In this document: one piece after another, positions 61,736 through 64,000 of the stretch
Layout: every line of letters starts with the position of its first letter
Position numbering within the stretch: the first letter of the stretch is position 1
Assembly (NCBI GenBank): GCA_030159075.1
Contig: BROG01000900.1
Location: 1-64,000 of the forward strand
Length of the DNA stretch: 64,000 nucleotides
Source of the DNA: Atrina japonica
Lineage: Eukaryota > Mollusca > Bivalvia > Pterioida > Pinnidae
Direction: 5' to 3'
Translations under genes and position numbers: made by a program
Notes under the pieces: model-generated
What the model was told of the DNA's origin: nothing
Seen by the model: only the letters and a program-made list of their open reading frames with translations
Databases searched by the model: none

Positions 61736-61776
61736 ATTTTTTCCACTAAGGTTACTACATCTGAGCCATTGAAATG
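61736..61776 (-). promoter_or_regulatory. Probable 5' UTR part of the signal-peptide exon, with a very short uORF
   Basis: On the minus strand a convincing acceptor (pyrimidine-rich tract ending in TTTATTTGTAG) ends at 61777, so this exon probably starts at 61776 and an upstream non-coding exon lies at higher coordinates. The 41-nt leader contains an upstream ATG at 61769 whose frame is ATG GCT CAG ATG TAG (61755-61769), a four-codon uORF ending 19 nt before the main ATG. Both upstream ATGs have poor -3 context. The transcription start is not identifiable here. Confidence 0.5.
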
Positions 61777-64000
61777 CTACAAATAAATCAGTTAATAAAA
61801 TGACTCGTTATTCTACAAAAAGCAGATGAATAGAACAAGTGTATAGCCCTCTACATGAGGGTTAACTGAGATAATTATCAAAGCTGTTGAATATGTCATG
61901 AACCTACTTAAGACACATGATATCATTCTCTTCTTATCAATACAAGATGCCTTACATGTAACAGTCACCCGAGTAACTGACAACACACAATGATGGACGT
62001 AAACCAATAGCAATAGATCACCTGAGTCACTCTGATCACCTATAAAGTCCTTTGCTAAAGCCTTAGACATTTGATCTGACCTTAACTCATTCACCCCTAA
62101 AGATACAATTGGACTGGTCTGTTCCCATTGATCTATTGAAAAGTCCTTTGTTTTTCAGAGGTTGATTAACTAAGCTTATACATTATGTAACATATCAATG
62201 AAAATAATTCCCCACTAGAGCCTACGTAAAGTACTTTCTTATAAATTCATATGTATATACAGTAGAGCCACACCTAAACAAGTAAATATTATATATTATA
62301 TAAATATTAAATAACAACAGAACCTCACTTACATGTATGAGACCACCTCACTAATCAGATTATTGGAAGGGCAGTGCCCAGGGTGACCCCTAACAAATTA
62401 CACTAAGCATAAATGAACTGTTTTGATATAAGTAACAAGAATATTATACATGGTTTATGGGTGGGGATCTCAACAGATATTGGACCACAACTGAAAGGGC
62501 AGTGCAACAAAATTACCAATATTAATAAATCTTTCCATTGATTTGGTTATTAGGAGTGGGTGGGTAAAACATTATACATGTAGATATGATATGTTGATCC
62601 CCTTTATCTCTTATATAATCACTGAAAATAAAAATCCTTAAGGGGATTCAAAATATCATAGCCATGAGATACTAAACCCCCCTCCCATCCCTACCCTTTT
62701 TGGTATGATATCACTCATTAATGTTTAAAAGTTGGAATTTTGTATAAATTAAGGCACAATTTCAAGGAGGGAGGGTTCAAAACATCATAGTGATAAATTG
62801 AACCTGGGTTCAATATTTCATGAATCAAAATATCAGCCAGAGAGTTTAGTATCTATACATTTACACACAATATACATGATTACAGCAGGTCAAAGGTCGT
62901 TAGGATGATAATTAAATCACCAAGGGATTTTTCAACCTCCAAAAGTCTGGATTCAGGGTCAGGGAAATTGGGAAAATATACAACATTTTTACTAAAAAGG
63001 AAATTGTAATTTGAGAAATTAGTTTGATAATACTTTATTCTTTATTTTGAAAGTTTAATTTGTTGTGACAGTTGGGTTCAGGTGAGCTAAAAACTATATC
63101 TTTGGAACATACTTTATTACTTATAAATAACCTACAAAATACATGTAATAGTTAATTTCACAATGACGAAAATATATGTTCATGTTTAACTGTTCATTTC
63201 AGGGTTATGTTCCATATTTTTCCATAGATGTTTAAGCTTTTTTTTAATCCTAAATGTATGATCTCAAAACTAATCTGTCAATGGATGCTAAACAGAGAAA
63301 AAAAACTTGGAATAGCCTTACTTCATTTTATAATTTTTCAAGATTTGAAGTTCTGTAGTTTAAAATATTTTACTTGTAGCATCTTATTCCTTTTCAAATG
63401 AACACTTAATTTGACCTAGATTAATATAAGAGGTCAACTAGTAAATAATGTACTTGTAAATTTGTAAGTGTAAAATGAGTCACAGGGTTGTGAATATTTT
63501 TTTTAATTATAACAGTTCAGTAAGTAGTACTACGGCCAAGAATAAAATTATTTGTTTAATGTGACCCAATTTTTTTTTATGGTTTATATCTGTATAGTTT
63601 TTGATAATGGTTGAAATACTGTCTTTAAGTTGTCAAGGATTCAGAAATTATGAGAAAAGGAATAGAAATTGTAATATTTCTTGTTTACAAGACACACACT
63701 TTACATGTGATATAGAAAATATCATTCAATGTGAATGGGGTTATGAGTGGGTTTTTTTTCAGTTCCTATTGTTCAAATTCAAAGGCAGGGCTCAACATTA
63801 ACTTTAAAAAGAACTAGAACAGTCTGACCAGTACCAGAAAATTTTACTAGACTTGACCTCAACATCACTAGACCTGACTTCTGTTACATCACATCTATCG
63901 ATATCTCTCTTCCAGAGTTTCATATCCTACTTAATAAGGGTACGCTACATCTGGAGATTTTAAGAGTATAATGAAAACACTATATTTTAATTTTTAACAA
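61777..64000. other. Upstream of the signal-peptide exon: 5' UTR intron or promoter side
   Basis: No coding exon found. Fragments: dispersed-repeat terminus 'gcaatagatcacctgagtca' (about 62010-62030), 'taactcattcacccctaaag' (62084-62103) matching elements at 10003 and 38870 in inverse, and 'cagggctcaacattaacttt' from 63786, which looks like the start of a hAT-like element cut by the window end. A first non-coding exon and promoter probably lie here or beyond. Confidence 0.35.

Larger units (their letters stand above)
50668..60656 (+). mobile_element. Ty3/gypsy LTR retroelement with env-like third ORF, decayed
   Basis: A 9,989-bp element on the plus strand within receptor intron 1, so antisense to the host gene. 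LTRs of 727 and 715 bp begin TGTAAC and end GTTTACA. GATG flanks both sides (50664-50667 and 60657-60660). Order: LTR, primer-binding site, gag, protease, RT, RNase H, integrase, env-like ORF, purine tract, LTR. PR-RT-RH-IN order defines Ty3/gypsy (Metaviridae). Every coding region has frameshifts or stops, and RT and integrase also lack internal blocks, so it is not active as written. The third ORF suggests an errantivirus-like, retrovirus-shaped element, but clade cannot be set by eye. Confidence 0.93.

Overview
The window looks like a piece of an animal nuclear genome, most likely a bivalve or another mollusc. The evidence is AT-rich sequence, GT-AG introns, dense short inverted-repeat elements, tRNA-derived SINEs, and many copies of dispersed repeats whose ends read like 'acaagag..ccc..gggcc' and 'ctcacctgag'. 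The taxonomic call is inference from repeat style only. There are no bacterial-type genes.

One host gene dominates the window, on the minus strand. I assembled 16 coding exons by hand, from a signal-peptide exon at 61735 down to a stop at 6762. Every junction is GT-AG and the reading frame stays open throughout, giving a predicted 829-residue type I membrane protein. In order it has a signal peptide, one Ig-like domain, a two-domain cytokine-receptor homology module with paired C-x-W motifs, three further fibronectin-III domains, one transmembrane helix and a cytoplasmic tail of about 165 residues. This is the layout of gp130 (IL6ST)-family class I cytokine receptors, with Drosophila Domeless a more distant relative. 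Each FN3 domain is split over two exons, and every intron at a domain boundary is phase 1. The tail holds a box 1-like CPDP motif and a DSGRGS sequence, the form of a beta-TrCP phosphodegron known from the vertebrate prolactin receptor.

The introns are full of mobile elements. Intron 1 (45829-61662) carries a nearly complete but decayed Ty3/gypsy LTR retroelement of about 10 kb in the opposite orientation (50668-60656). It has matching LTRs, a 4-bp target duplication, gag, protease, RT, RNase H, integrase and an env-like third ORF with a membrane segment. It landed inside a 31-bp minisatellite. Other introns hold a 1.5-kb foldback element with very long inverted arms (31252-32725), three copies of a TA-flanked element of about 1 kb, several MITE families, SINEs and satellite arrays. 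Two of these repeats involve the host gene's splice sites directly: exon 5's acceptor region is triplicated, and exon 11's donor sits at the edge of a tandem array of donor-like units.

Layout by position: 1-6700, gene 3' flank with transposons and a 22-bp satellite; 6762-10334, cytoplasmic-tail exons; 13979-14066, transmembrane exon; 17457-25467, FN3 domains D6 and D5; 33283-38682, D4, D3 and half of D2; 42946-45828, the rest of D2 and the Ig domain; 50668-60656, the retroelement; 61663-61776, signal-peptide exon; the remainder, upstream sequence or a 5' UTR intron.
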